Positions 1-12,100 of a stretch of 32,000 bases of DNA are shown here, one piece after another; position 1 is the stretch's first letter, and each line of letters opens with the position of its first letter. Origin of the DNA: Mesostigma viride. Its lineage: Eukaryota > Streptophyta > Mesostigmatophyceae > Mesostigmatales > Mesostigmataceae. Location: contig RPFO01000448.1 in the NCBI GenBank assembly GCA_009746045.1, positions 447,126 through 479,125 on the forward strand. The letters are read 5' to 3'. Both the position numbers and the translations under genes were made by a program. The notes beneath the pieces were generated by a model. It was not told the DNA's origin. It saw only the letters and a program-made list of their open reading frames with translations, and made no database searches.

Positions 1-151
1 GCTGCAGGCCATCTGCTGAGCGCAAATATGGGCGCTTCGGAGCTGAAGAGTGATCCTGCATCACCAGAGCTCAACCAGCCGAGGAGATCTCTACGCATCA
101 ATCAGGACTACACGCATGGCAGCCCTGGCAGCCTTCCTGAAAGCAACGCAG
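1..151 (+). CDS. Possible 5' exon of the giant GTPase/VWA/AAA+ gene (partial)
   Basis: The frame is open from the window edge through an ATG at 28 and reads as a hydrophilic, Pro/Ser/Glu-rich segment. It ends at a good donor, CGCAG/GTACGA, with GT at 152-153. This donor leaves one base of a codon. The acceptor at 1604-1605 (TTGGTGCAG/AT) supplies the other two, so the phases agree. The low-complexity acidic character matches the start of the 1606 exon. There is no homology to support it, and further exons could lie between or before. The alternative is that translation begins at the ATG at 1659 and this stretch is non-coding or belongs to a 5' UTR. Confidence is limited because 40 residues of unremarkable sequence can be open by chance. 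Confidence 0.3.
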
Positions 152-561
152 GTACGAAAGATTTCAGTTCGTACAGCACAGGTGTCACAGAGCATCTAGA
201 GACACCGTGAAATTAGCATGCCTTTTTTCAGGTGCTTGTTTGCAAGCATGACTTAACGAGTGTCCGAAAAGCTTTCTTTAACTATCACAGCCTGTTAAGC
301 TTCAGGTTTTGTCATGGAAATGGTTTGATGGAAGTTCCCATCTAAGCATCCTGACTACTTTGAAATATAGGTCACCTGCTGACAGGCTGGGCAGGAACAA
401 TATCACCATCATACTTTTTGTGGACACATCTAGTCAAAGATATTGTACCAACATCAGTTTTTACTGGTCAACTATCGTGTCTTGAAATGTTGGGCTTGCC
501 CACTGTATTGACATACTCTGAGCTGTACAGATTTATAAATATACCGCTGCCTCTCTCAAGC

Positions 562-686
562 CCCCCACAATGTCCCCCTTGCCCCGCGCCCCGTGCCTCA
601 CGCCCCTTGCGCCCGTGCCCCCGCGCCCCCACGCCCCCGCAACCCCTTGCCCCCGTGCCCCCGCAACCCTGTGCCCCCGTGCCTTG
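562..686 (+). repeat. C-rich degenerate minisatellite
   Basis: Irregular units of the type GCCCCCGTGCCC and CGCCCCCGCAACC are repeated over about 125 bases with almost no G runs on this strand. It is the strand-complement in style of the G-rich tract 200 bases downstream, so the two could pair. Confidence 0.7.
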
Positions 687-892
687 AAGCATAAATGTGA
701 TTGCATGTTTCCTAATTAGACAAAAACACCATGCATCTGCTTATAGAATATCCTGCCGTGATGGACTGGCCAAGAGCAGAAAGATAACCATGGCTGAATG
801 ACTATCTTCTCTACCAAGGACTTCCGCCCCGCATCAACATGCCAATGGCCCTCAGCGCTGCAGAAGTTTACTCACGCATGGATCCTAACGCA

Positions 893-1235
893 CGGGCACA
901 GGGGCACGCAGGTGGGGGCCACGGGGCATGAGGCAGGCACCAGGGGGCAAGGGGCGGGGGCAGGGTGCAGGGGGCATGGGGCAGGGATGCGTGGGTGGGG
1001 TGTTGGGGGCCAGGGGCCAGGAGGACGGGGGTGAGGGACTGTGGTCGGGAGCAAGGTGGGAGAGGGACGAGGGGACGCAGAACCCAGTACAGGGGCAGGG
1101 GCCAGGGGGATGGGGGACAGGGAGAGGGGAAGGGGGAGCACTATCGGGATAATAAAGTCGAGGGGCGGGGGGATGGGGACAGGGGACAGGGGAGGGGGGA
1201 AACGGGGGATGAGGGACAGGGGCATGGGGGCATGA
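893..1235 (+). repeat. G-rich degenerate minisatellite, possible G-quadruplex tract
   Basis: About 340 bases are made of units such as CAGGGGGCA, GGGGACAGGG and GGCATGGGG, with many runs of three to six G. Long apparent reading frames on both strands here are repeat translations without protein-like composition. Confidence 0.7.
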
Positions 1236-1605
1236 GGGTTCACATTTATTTGGTTTTGTTGATAATGGCTGGTGGTTGCTCCTTGCTTTATATGCACCCA
1301 TTAGTTTGTTTCATCAAACGCTGCTAGCTTGTCGTCAATCCTTTCGGATTTTGTCTCTGACGTTTGCACCTTCTAAATGATTATCCGAAAGAAAACCTTT
1401 TATCCCCAAGCACTATCACTTGCATAGCCGTTTGAATCTTATCCAGATATAAATATCAATAGATGTGGTCATACCCTCTGGCCATCGTATGTGTTGTAAA
1501 GGTGGCTGGAGTCGATAGTGGCATTTAATTTGACATTGCAGAACCTTCTTGTAAGCTGACAAATATTTGCGACTTCACCATGCTCTGCTCCTCTCCTTGG
1601 TGCAG

Positions 1606-4600
1606 ATGAGTCAGGGGCGGCCAAGGATTCTGCCCTACGTGGTGACCCACACGGTGACATGGAGGATGAACTGGCCAGCTTCCGACACGCCAGGCCAGAA
1701 GGGAGTGGACGCGCCGACGATTTTCCTGAGGAGAACCCTGCCAGACCAGCTGCCAGTCCTGGACCAGAGGAGCAGCCGGGTAGTCCATGGCGAGACATTG
1801 AACCGGGTGCGGGTAATTGGCAGGATGCCCCGGCACCGGGCCTACAAGCTCTGGCGGCAAGCGACATGGACTCCGTGCGGTGGGAGCCAAGTGTGGTCTA
1901 CCAGCTTATGGAGATCCGCGGCGACATGATGGATGGGACCCTGGTGGAAAAGGTGGTCATCCCCCGCCCTGAGATTGTCAAGCTCTGCAATGACGCGGTG
2001 CCCCGCTCGTGCAGCAAGAACGCCTCCAAGATCGCCTTTGCCAAGCTGAACGGCGTGGCGCAGCAGTGCTACGGTGTAGTAGGCCACCGCGCAGCCATTC
2101 TGTCCCTGCTGACTAAGGTGGGCGCGCTCGATGTGGAGGGTGCCCGGCTGCTGCTTGAATCCTGCCCTCCAGGCATCTACGGTGTTGTGAAGCGCCAGAT
2201 AGCACCGCCCAAGGGGCCCACGGAACCTTTCGGTGAGGGAGAGCGTGGCAGTGCCTGCCTGCGCCAGGTCATCTTCGTGGTCCTGTGGCCGCGTCCCGAC
2301 GCCTTCTCCTCCATCTCCCCCAACAGCATATCCTCCAGCTGCGTGCGCTACATCACGCAGCTCACGCGGCACGTCTTCTTCTGCTTCGACCGCGAAGGGA
2401 CCCTGGCATTCCCCTCGGGGGAGCACACATGCAGCAAGCCGACGCGTTTCGACCACTTCACGTTTGAAAAAACTGTTACCAAGGAGAGTTTTGACCTCTT
2501 GCCTGGGTTTACCCTCCATGCTGCTGCCTCAGGCCCCAGCCAACTACAGCGGGGAGGCTCTGTGCGAGATTCCTGTGGCATGCAGTCCCCAATGACCATG
2601 GTGACAGGAGCTAGAGGCTTGGCTGGAGTCGTCTACCACGTAGCCTTGCCCCCAGTGCGTGTCTGGAAGAATAACGTGAGCATGGACTTTGACCTGGACG
2701 CCCGCGACAAGCTGTTGCAATGGCGAGAGCAGCACAAGGTGGAGCTGCACGCGGACATGCCAATAGCAGAGAAGAAGCTGCTGCTGCAGAGCTTGGCGGC
2801 GGATCCCTCTTCTGTGCAGCGATTGGCAAGGAGCCAGCAGGAAGAGCTGGACCTTCTCCGCAAGAAGGAGAATGAGGAAGTGGCGCAGCTCAAGGCAGGG
2901 CTGGACGCCAAGCAGGAGGACTTTAGGCAACAAATGGTGCAGGCATTCCGCTACCATCTCCTCGTTTCGGATCCTATTGGCTATGAGCTGGCAGTGGACA
3001 GGCATGCTCTGGAAGAGACCAGAAGCAAGGGTGCCGTGTACCTCCAAATGGTTCAAGCCGAGGTGGGAAATCCGAGCTTGCAAACTGTTTTCCGCGAGCT
3101 GGCCAGCGATTTCTCCGTGAACCTTATCAAGAGATGCTGCCTTGTGGCTGCTGTGGTCGCATGCCCTTCTCGCAAGGACACCAGATTTTTCTTGGCGAAG
3201 CCATTTACTGGCCCGCCAACCCGAGAGGATCCACTTTCAGAGGCGCAGACGCTCTGGAGCCGGAAGGATCTGGAGCATGTTGCAAAAGCAGAAGGGGTCT
3301 GTGAAATTGCAGCCCAATACCGGAATGCTGGCTATCCCGTCATGGCTTTCCATGGCAATCCAAAAAGGTCGCCAGAAGAAGTGCGGAGTCTGCTTCAGCG
3401 CCTTGTTCGTGACAAGCTGGCTTCAGCGATCCTCAAAGCAGAAAACTCCCTGGAGCGAAAGCTGGCTCACGGAGCTTTGAGCGTTTTGCAGAGAGCAACT
3501 GAGAAAGCAAGGCAAATCAAACAAGCTTATGTCGACGAAATCAAGCGCCGCGAAGACTCACACCTCCAGCAGTTGGCAGCTGCCGCATTTCCCTCCTCTG
3601 CCTTTGCTAACACCGACAAGCTCAGCGTCGTTGTCCGCAGCTGCCGCGAGCTGGCAAGGCGGGGGGGATATACAGCAGGGACAGACAAGAAAAGCATGCT
3701 GGCGGTGGCAGGGGATGTTGAGGAGCAGCAAGAGCCTCTGGTGGAGCTGCAGGTGGCACTTTTCTCCTCTCCCCAGCAGCAAGGGCACCAGGGAGGGGCT
3801 GCCAGTGCAGCCAGGCAGGCTCCTGTGGTCAGCAGGGTAGGGCACGCGCAAATTCCTGCGTCTTTGACGGTGCTGTCATCCTTCTTGATGAAGAAGGGCC
3901 GCTCGCTTTTGGTGGCAGCAAACACGGCAGATGACCGGGCCCGTGTGGACGTATACGGTTTGAGTTCCGGGGGCCAGCGTGCATTCAATCGTGTATTTGG
4001 CCGGCGTGCTGAGCTGGTAGACTTTGACGAGGACACAAGGCTGCTGGCCTTTTACATCAAGTCCCAGGACCAGACGCAGCACCTGGTTTCTGTGTCCCGG
4101 TTTGATGAAGGCTTTAAAGCCATGGAGTCTGCCTGCCCCCAGGTGGAGCTCACCTCTCTCAACGGCTCTTCTGAGTTGCTGGACCTTGCGCTGCTGAGGA
4201 CACAGCGCAAAGTCGTACTTCTCGACAAAGGGGGCCGTGTGCGAATGTACAACATCCAGCAGAAGGCAATGGAGAGGGAGGTGTATCAGTCTCCTCGGCT
4301 GGCCACGTTCTCACCAACGACCCTCTTGGTTACAGCGACCGGCAACTGTGTGATGCTGGTGTGCAGGGATTCTGGCGATGCTGCCCCAGACACGAAGCAA
4401 GCAGATGCAATGCCGGACATGCCGACTGCCAGGACGCTGCAGGTGGTCCCCCTGATGCTGCCTGGCCTGCACGTTTTGCCGATGAAGGAGATTGAACATT
4501 ATGGAAGCTCACCTGCTTTCGCCTCCTTCAGCCTTGGGGGAGGGGGGGAGGGGGCCTCCCTCACCCAGTTTTTGGGCATTTTCTCTGCCAAGGCAGGGAC

Positions 4601-7600
4601 CCTCGACACACACCACATCCAAGTGCAGGCGCGTGAGCAAGCGGACCGGATCGAGGTGGTGGGCAAAGCCGGCAATGCCGGCAACAAGCCAGCCACCCAG
4701 GACGCAGCAGAGCTTACCATGTTGGAATATCTCTTCCACGCCTACGACAAATTTGCTGTGGTGGGGGCGGCTGTGGAGGCGGAGGAAGGTCTGAACAATG
4801 TAGCGATGCATCTGGCGGTAGTGCTGGACCATGAGGAGGGGCAGGTCACCCAGGACTATCTGAGTAAGCGCGTGGCGATGTACATCAAGGGCATTGAGCG
4901 GAGGCTTACCGAGGGCCACAAGCCGGGGGTAGGATCTCTCAACCTCTCTCGCAACCTCGTGGTGCTGCCAGCCGCTGCCATCAGCAAGATGTGGGTGCCA
5001 GGACCAAAAGTCGTGGTGCCAGCTGCCAATGATCTGGGCATTGATGTAACCAAAGTGCCCTGGCTGATGTCGGCAATGGCAACTGCCCAGGACATGGGCG
5101 ACTGGGTGAAGCAGTTGATTTGCCTGCTCCCCCTGCAGATTGCGCGAGCAGAGGACAACTCGTTTGTTCTCATGGCTGATGGCGTGCAGGTGTCGCAGCA
5201 CCTGCGCAGCACCCAGGAGGCCATTGATGCCATCGGTTTCGGGTTGCTGGATGCCGTGCTGGATTCTTGGTGGGGTGAAATTGCGGTCGTGTCCTCCATG
5301 GGCAAGCAGAGCACGGGCAAGAGCTACACGCTCAACCATCTCTTTGGAACCTCGTTCCAGATCTCGGGGGCCCGCTGCACCGACGGCTGCTGGATGGGGC
5401 TGTGCCAGGTGGGCAGCGTGCTGTACGTGATCCTGGACTTTGAGGGCCTGGGCTCGTTTGAGCGCACTGAGCAGGAGGACATGCTGCTGGCGGTGTTCAA
5501 CGCCGCCGTCTCCAACTACACACTCTTCAAGACCGAGTTCCGCCTGGACCGCGACCTGGAGGCCATGTTCTCCCGCTTCCAGAGCGGCACGGGCCTGCTC
5601 AAGGGCGACGAGCGGCTCTTCAAGGGCTGCTTCTGCATCGTGGTCAAGGATGTGGCTGGAAGGGATGTGGAGTCAGTCAACCAGGAGTTCCGCTCAAAGA
5701 TCTCACTGATCACGCGTCCCAGGGAGGGGTCTGATGTCTCCGACAACTTCATCAAGGGAATGTATGGTGGGGAGTTTGCCATCTTCTCTTTTCCCCCACT
5801 GGGCCAGCCAGACTTCTACAGTGACCTGGGGACCATCTTCCAGACCATCGCCGAGCGCCCCAAGCAATTTGCATCTGGGGGCGCCAGCTTCTCCTCCTTC
5901 ATGAAGCATCTCATGTCCAAGCTCATCATGAAGGACTGGACGACGCTGGAGGGCCAGAATGTGCTGAACCGCGTGCAGTACCTTGCCCGGCATGTTGACA
6001 CGGCCATCAGCCATGGGTGCCTGTCCACATCCCAAGGCGCATTTGACGGTGCCCTGGAGGAGGAGGCCCTGAGTTCGCTGGATACCGGGCAGGCCATCGA
6101 GAGCCATGAGCTAGCAGTCACCTTGCCAGACGGGCAGGGGGCAGGCGTTCCTGTGGTGCAAGTCCCGGATACCCTCATCGTCCTGAGAGACAAGGACCAG
6201 GAGGCTCTCATCCAGAAGCTGCTGGAGGTGTTCTGCAAGGACGTGGAGGTGGGGCGGCCGCAATGGGAGAAGGCGTTCCTGGCGTTTGTGAAAGCAGTGG
6301 TGGACCGGCGGTGCTCTCGCGTCCAGGAATGGGTGGACGCCAACCTGATCCGCCTGCAGGGGGAGGACGGCCGGCTGGATGACTGCGCAGTGCGCTTCAT
6401 GGACGATGTGGCCAGCAAGCTGCAGGTGCTGAGGAATGAGTGGCAGCTGTGTGGGTCCACCTGCAGCCACTGCTTCATGTCCTGCCTGCTGCCCAAGTCG
6501 CACCCGGCAGCCATCCACACCTGCATGGGCCTGCACACGTGCAAGAGCACCTGCTGGTTCTGTGAGGAGGCTGAAGCTGAAGACCCGTCTGCAAACTCTG
6601 TGCTTTACAAGTGCGAGGAGAAGATGGGCCATGGCGGCACTCACTGCTGCAAGCAGAAGGCGCACACCTGCCAGGCTTCATGCAGCATGGCCGGCTCTCT
6701 CAACTGCAACAGCACATGCTGCAAGAAGGCGGGGCATGAGCACCTGCCAGGGGGCGGCGGCCACATCTGCAACAGCCCCATGCACCTCTGCGGCGCACCG
6801 TGCTCTGCCAGCAACTGCCGTGGCCGGTGCCAGATCAACGCGGACAAGACGCACTCGGTTCACAAGTGCGCGGAGGTGATGTGCCTGCATGGCTGCGCGG
6901 TCAAGGACTGCACCTACACGTGCTCCTCGCGCGACCACTTCCACCACACGGCACTCTCCCAGCAGTACTTGGCTGAGGCGGGTGGGGTCGGACAAGCAAC
7001 TGCAGGCCAAGGTGCAGCGGAGGACGATGCGGGCCTGCACTTCTGTGGCCGCGAGCATCCCTGCTCCGAGCAGTGTGAGAGTGAGGGCATCTGCCGGCTG
7101 TCCATTCAGCACGTCAACGATGTGGAGGAGGACGTGTTCATCGGCGCTCGCTCCACCTTCACGTACCAGACGGTGGCGGAGGCCAATGGGAAGCGCGAGG
7201 AGTGCGCTATCCGTATTCCTCCCTTCAAGCTGCACCACGAGGGGCCCCACACCCACTCCCTGGACCCGCGCGTGGTCCACACCTGCAGCGCCAAGTGCCC
7301 CACCTGCCTTTACTTTTGCGAGCTGCCGTTTGGCCACTATGGCAATCACAAGGGCGCGCACGGCATGATGCGGACGTGCCATTGGGTGTCTGACCGCAAT
7401 GAGATCGATGTGGGAGACCGCAAGTATGTCTCAGGAGAGAGCGGCCAAGCGGAAATGTGCAACATGTTCTGCCAGTCGATGGGGCAAGGCCACATCCACA
7501 TCATGACATGCGACGCGGAGGACCCCAACCAGTGCACCTACTCCTCAAGTGACGGGCGGCGGCACGAGACATGCAAGTACGGCCCCGACGAGGACATCCC

Positions 7601-8447
7601 CAAGGACGAGCTCACGCACGCCCACTACTGGGAGACCATCGGCTGGCACGACAACTGCAGCGCAGCGGAGCGGGAGCTGTTTGCCAAGTGCAGCCACCGC
7701 TGTGGGGCGCCGGAGCATGAAGAGGGGGGGTCGCTGCCGGTGTTTTGCGAGCTAGACCTGTGGCATGACCCAGCAGACAAGGCCATGGCTATGGATGGGC
7801 AGTCGGTGTCCGCGGATGGGCATCTGTTCGCATGCAAGCACCGCGGGGCGGCAGGGTCGGGGTATCACGTTGTATTTGCGCTGGATTCCTCTGGTTCAAT
7901 GTCAGGGCAGCCGTGGCAAGACCTTCTGCGGGCAGTAACGGGCTTTGTGGCACAGCGCGTCAGTAAGGGTGCTAAGGACCTTGTTTCTGTCGTTGTCTAT
8001 GAGAACTCAGCCACCATCCACTGCGAGGGCATCCCAATCGCCAACTGTCCCGTCAACAGCCTGCCATTCTACAATGGCGGTACCAACTTTGCTGCTGCTC
8101 TCTTGAAAGCTGAGGAGGTCATTGCGAGGGTTCACGCAAGGGAGGGTGGCACTTACACCCCCCTGCTGTTGTTCATGTCAGATGGCCAGGATGACAGCGG
8201 GACGGCTGAGATGAACCAGCTGCACACCCGGTTTGGGGTGGACGGCCTCATCGTGTACACAGTGGGCTTTGGCAGATCAAACTTCTCCATGCTAAAGTCC
8301 CTGGCACAGACTGGCCAGGGTACCTTTGAGAACTCCGTGGACGGCATCGCGCTGGTGAACACGTTTGCGCAGATCGCGACATCCATGGCGCAGAAGGCAT
8401 CCCTGATGCCATCCAACAAGGTCAGGTTGCATGCCAAGTGGATCGAG
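1606..8447 (+). CDS. Giant GBP-type GTPase / zinc-cluster / VWA protein (main exon)
   Basis: One open exon of about 2280 codons; the first in-frame ATG is at 1659, and residue numbers below count from it. Residues 1-65 are acidic and disordered; about 340-420 and 600-650 are coiled-coil-like; about 748-902 are beta-rich and propeller-like. A GBP/atlastin (GB1/RHD3-type) GTPase follows. It has P-loop G1215-KQST-GKS1222, a switch I region with a CTDG-x-WMG pattern, and G3 DFEG at 1260-1263. The usual RD guanine motif appears as VKD at about 1329-1331. Residues about 1598-2059 hold dozens of Cys and His, often as CxxxC or HxCxxxC, resembling NFX1-like zinc clusters. The C-terminus is a VWA domain with a full MIDAS: D2076-x-S-x-S2080, T2142, D2175. 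Known family roles are GTP-driven membrane or defence functions (GBP) and metal-dependent ligand binding (VWA); the role of this protein is unknown. Read straight on, the frame stops at 8454-8456, just after a splice donor, so it probably continues in the 9148 exon. Confidence 0.85.
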
Positions 8448-9147
8448 GTAATATAGTCTCTTGTCGGCTATCTCACTAAGTTTCTAAAGGTGGAAAACTG
8501 CTAGAATGGAGCATGTTGAGCTCACAGCACATAGCGTATATTGGAGTCTAAAATGGTGCTGTTTAATGCATGGAATAGGCAGTCAAATTGGGCTACAGCC
8601 ATCAATGTGAGTCTTTGGGTTATAGAGGCTAGCAGCAGCTTGTATCGTGGTGTACTTCTGCCTGACCGCTTGTGCTTTGGGTACTGCAACGTATGTTATT
8701 GCACAATACAGCCAACAGCGCACTGAGCTCCGTCCTTCTAGTGAAGCATTACTTGCCACAGCCATGTTCAAGCGATTCCATTATCATAGCTGGGAGTTTC
8801 TCTTGAATTGGTTGTGTGGCCATTTCTGCTACTTGGTGGGTTGTCAAATTTCTCCTTGGTTATGTCCTGAAGAACTGAATCAACCAATCACCGCTTTATG
8901 GATAGTCACAGTTGCTGATGCTTTTGCCACATATATACTATCTTTTTTTTTTTTCTTACGGTACTGTTGTCATCATTCGGGTGAAACGATGTTTTTCAGG
9001 GCTTTCCCTCGCCCCTCCTCCTTTGCCCCGTGCCTCCTGTCTATTCCTCCCTCCCGTCCTTCCTGCGTCGTCAATGCCTCCCCCCGCTCACACACACACA
9101 CACACACACACACTCATGTGCACCCACACACGCATCAACCATTGCAG
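8448..9147 (+). other. Predicted phase-0 intron joining the GTPase/VWA exon to the AAA+ exon
   Basis: The donor is GATCGAG/GTAATA; GT at 8448 falls exactly between codons. The acceptor is CAACCATTGCAG/GGG, with the exon starting at 9148 on a codon boundary of the downstream frame. The interior is AT-richer than either exon, with a T tract at about 8942-8953, a pyrimidine-rich stretch and a CA microsatellite near the acceptor. The downstream frame happens to stay open back to about 8647, but that part has no ATG start and its composition differs from the exon. The alternative is two separate genes with a 0.7 kb spacer, the second starting at ATG 9157 or 9184. Confidence 0.6.
9089..9113 (+). 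repeat. CA dinucleotide microsatellite
   Basis: About twelve consecutive CA units lie just upstream of the predicted splice acceptor, followed by degenerate CACCCACACACGC sequence. Confidence 0.95.
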
Positions 9148-12100
9148 GGGCGCCAGATGACATCCCAGGGCATCCCTGAGTTCATGGCCAGCGTGCCACA
9201 GCCCTTCAGCGCCGGTCTGACTGCAGGCCTTAAGAGCATGGCAAGCGGGAGCATGCTGGAGGCGTCACGGCTGTTTGAGCGCATCCATGCGGCCGCTGGT
9301 TCTACAGGCGTCATCACCGACGCCCTTCTGCTGCTGCTCGTTTGCCGCACCAAGCTCAACGATGACGGCGTCAAGGCGGAGGCGGCAAAGCTGATGGAGA
9401 CCTGGGACGGCTTTGCGCATCTCACGGTGACTGAGCTCTTCGGCGTCGCCGCACTGCTCGACTACCTGCCAGGCAACACGGCGCGCAAGAAGGCCGCGCA
9501 CACCTACGCCAAGCTGTTTGTGGACATGGACTGCGGCCCGGATGCTTTCTGGACCTGGTTCAAGGACAGGGCTAGAGAAATCGTCAGCCGCACGGCTCCC
9601 ATGTTGGGCGCGCGGGGGAGCGCACCAACCAACAACCCCCAGCCCAAGGCCCTCACTGTGAGTGAAAGGTGGCAGCAGATTGTGGCCAAGGACAGTACCA
9701 TCGCCATCCCCGCGATGAACGAGCTTCTGCAGATGACTGGCCTCGAGGCGGTCAAGGAGCAGTTCCTGGGCATCTACCACTGGGTGCGCATCGCCAAGCG
9801 CCGCGGGGAGAGCCTGCACGAGAAGCGGCTGAACGTGGTGCTCTCTGGAAACCCGGGCACCGGCAAGACCACCGTGGCACGGCTGTACGGTTCCTTCCTG
9901 GTGTCCCTGGGGGCCCTGTCCGGGGACGCCATGGAGGAGACGAGCGGCGCCAAGCTGGTGCAGGGCGGTGTGGACGAGCTCAAGAAGCTGCTGGAGGCGA
10001 TCGAGAAGAAGGGCGGCGGCGTGCTGTTTATCGACGAAGCATACCAGTTGAACCCACAGAGCGAGATGTACGGGCGTCGCGTGCTGGACTACCTGCTGGC
10101 GGAGGTGGAAAACAAGATCGGCAAGCTGGTGGTGGCGCTGGCCGGGTACAAGACCAAGATGGAGCAGCTGTTCGAGCACAACGAGGGCCTGCCGGAGCGC
10201 TTCCCCTACAAGTTCACGTTTGAGGACTACGACGACAGCGAGCTCATGGGCATGCTGCAGAAGCGGATCGTGAAGAAGATCCCGTCGCCCGACCTGTTGA
10301 TCGAGGGCGGCATGGACGGCAAGCCGATGCGCATCCTGATCCGCCGCCTGGGCCAGGGCCGGGGCAAGGAGGGCTTTGGCAATGCGCGCGCAGTGGCCAA
10401 TCTGTGGGACAAGATCATGGTGCGCCAAGCGACGCGGCTCGCCAGCGAAAGCGCCAAGGGCATTCCCTGCAATGACTACGAGTTTAAGCGGGAGGACCTG
10501 CTGGGGCCCAACGTGAGGCTGGCGCTCAACAACTCCGCTGCTTACAAGGCGCTGCAGGGCATGATCGGGATGACAGCTGTCAAGGCGGCGGTGGACGGCC
10601 TGGTTAAGGTGATCGAGACGAACGTGGAGAGGGAGGAGCGCGAGGAGCCTCTGCTGCGCATGTCCCTCAACCGGCTGTTCCTGGGCAACCCTGGGACGGG
10701 GAAGACGACCGTCGCCAAGCACTATGCTGGCATCCTCAAGGACCTGGGCCTACTCAGCAAGGGCGAGGTCATCATCAAGAACCCCAGCGACTTCATCGGG
10801 GGCCACCTGGGCCAGTCCGAGGAGAAAACCACGGGCATCCTGAAGAGTGCGGCCGGGAATGTTCTGGTCATCGATGAGGCCTACGGCCTCTTCTCCTCTG
10901 GCTTCGCGGGGTCAGGCCAGGACCCGTACAAGGAGTCTGTCATTGACACCATCGTGGCCAAGGTGCAGAACGTCCCTGGGGAGGACCTGGCGGTGCTCAT
11001 GCTGGGCTACCAGAAGCAGATGGAGGAGTTCTTGACCAAGGCGAACCCGGGGTTGGCACGGCGGTTTGCCCTTGAGGACGCTTTTGTGTTTGAGGACTAC
11101 AAGGATGACGAGCTGCTGCTGATCCTGACCGACAAGCTGGCTCAGAAGGGCCTGCAAGCAGGCTTCCCTGCCAAGAGGGCGGCGGTCGAGCACCTGGCGA
11201 AGCAGCGCCGCCGCCCCAACTTTGGCAACGGCGGCGCAGTCGAGAATCTGATATCCTCGGCAGTCACGCGGATGAATGCACGGCTGGGGGCCATGTCTCC
11301 CGTGGAGCGTGCGCGGGCACAGGAGCTGACTGCGGAGGACTTTGACCCCGACCTCGCCACCGTGTCGCTCGTCAACGGTGGCGACCTGTCCAGTTTCTTT
11401 TCAGAGCTGGTGGGCTGCGAGGCTGCCAAGAAGAAGCTGGCCGAGTACAAGGCCTTCATCGAGCTGGCACACAAGCGCGGCCAAGACCCGCTCCAGGACC
11501 TCAACCTCTGCTTCCGCTTCGAGGGCGCCCCAGGGACGGGCAAGACCACGGTCGCGCGCAAGATGGGCCAGATCTTCAAGAGCCTGGGCATCCTGGGGGA
11601 CGGCGGGGTGGTCGAGGTGTCGGCCACGGATCTGATCGGACAGTATGTTGGGCAGACGGGCCCCAAGACGCGCGACAAGCTGCGTGAGGCGCTGGACCGC
11701 GTTCTGTTTATCGACGAGGCGTACCGGCTCAAGCCGGGGCACAACTCCTTCGCCAGCGAGGCGCTGAACGAGATGGTGGACGCGCTGACCAAGCCCGAGT
11801 TCCACAACAAGCTGGTGGTCATCCTGGCAGGGTACCCCCGTGAGATCCATGAGCTGGTGCAGTCCAACTCGGGCCTCAGCAGCCGCTTCAAGGAGATCGT
11901 GCTGTTTGAGGACTTCACGCCGGACCAGTGCCTGGCCATGCTCAAGGAGAAGCTCAAGGGTGCCTATGCGCTGCCACCTGGCATGGACGAGGAGATCAAG
12001 GCCCACTTCGCGGGCCTCATGAAGGTCGCTGGCTGGGGCAACGGGCGCGACGTGGAGGGCCTGCGGAAGGATTTCCAGAAGCGCGCGGCGCACCGCATCA

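Larger units (their letters stand above)
152..1605 (+). other. Candidate first intron, or upstream intergenic region, with C-rich and G-rich tracts
   Basis: No reading frame here looks like a real protein; those present are translations of repeats. The stretch begins with a plausible GT donor and ends in a pyrimidine-rich tract followed by GTGCAG directly before the main exon. The last in-frame stop before the main exon lies at 1557-1559. The stretch holds a C-rich tract (about 562-686) and a G-rich tract (about 893-1235). If there is no upstream exon, it is the promoter and 5' flank of the gene. Confidence 0.35.

Noticed and set aside
872-1327. Long overlapping frames on both strands, Pro-rich or Gly/Arg-rich
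   Set aside because: They are translations of the G-rich minisatellite in several frames at once.
1842-2519. 225-codon frame on the minus strand
   Set aside because: It is a shadow of the giant exon, whose plus-strand frame carries the domains and codon bias.
8647-9147. N-terminal extension of the AAA+ frame with hydrophobic segments
   Set aside because: It starts at a GTG, has a phenylalanine run from a T tract and a His/Thr run from the CA repeat, and ends exactly at a good splice acceptor. It is better explained as intron that happens to be open.
9265-10722. 485-codon frame on the minus strand
   Set aside because: It is opposite the first two AAA+ modules and is a mirror of their GC-rich codon pattern, with no domain of its own.
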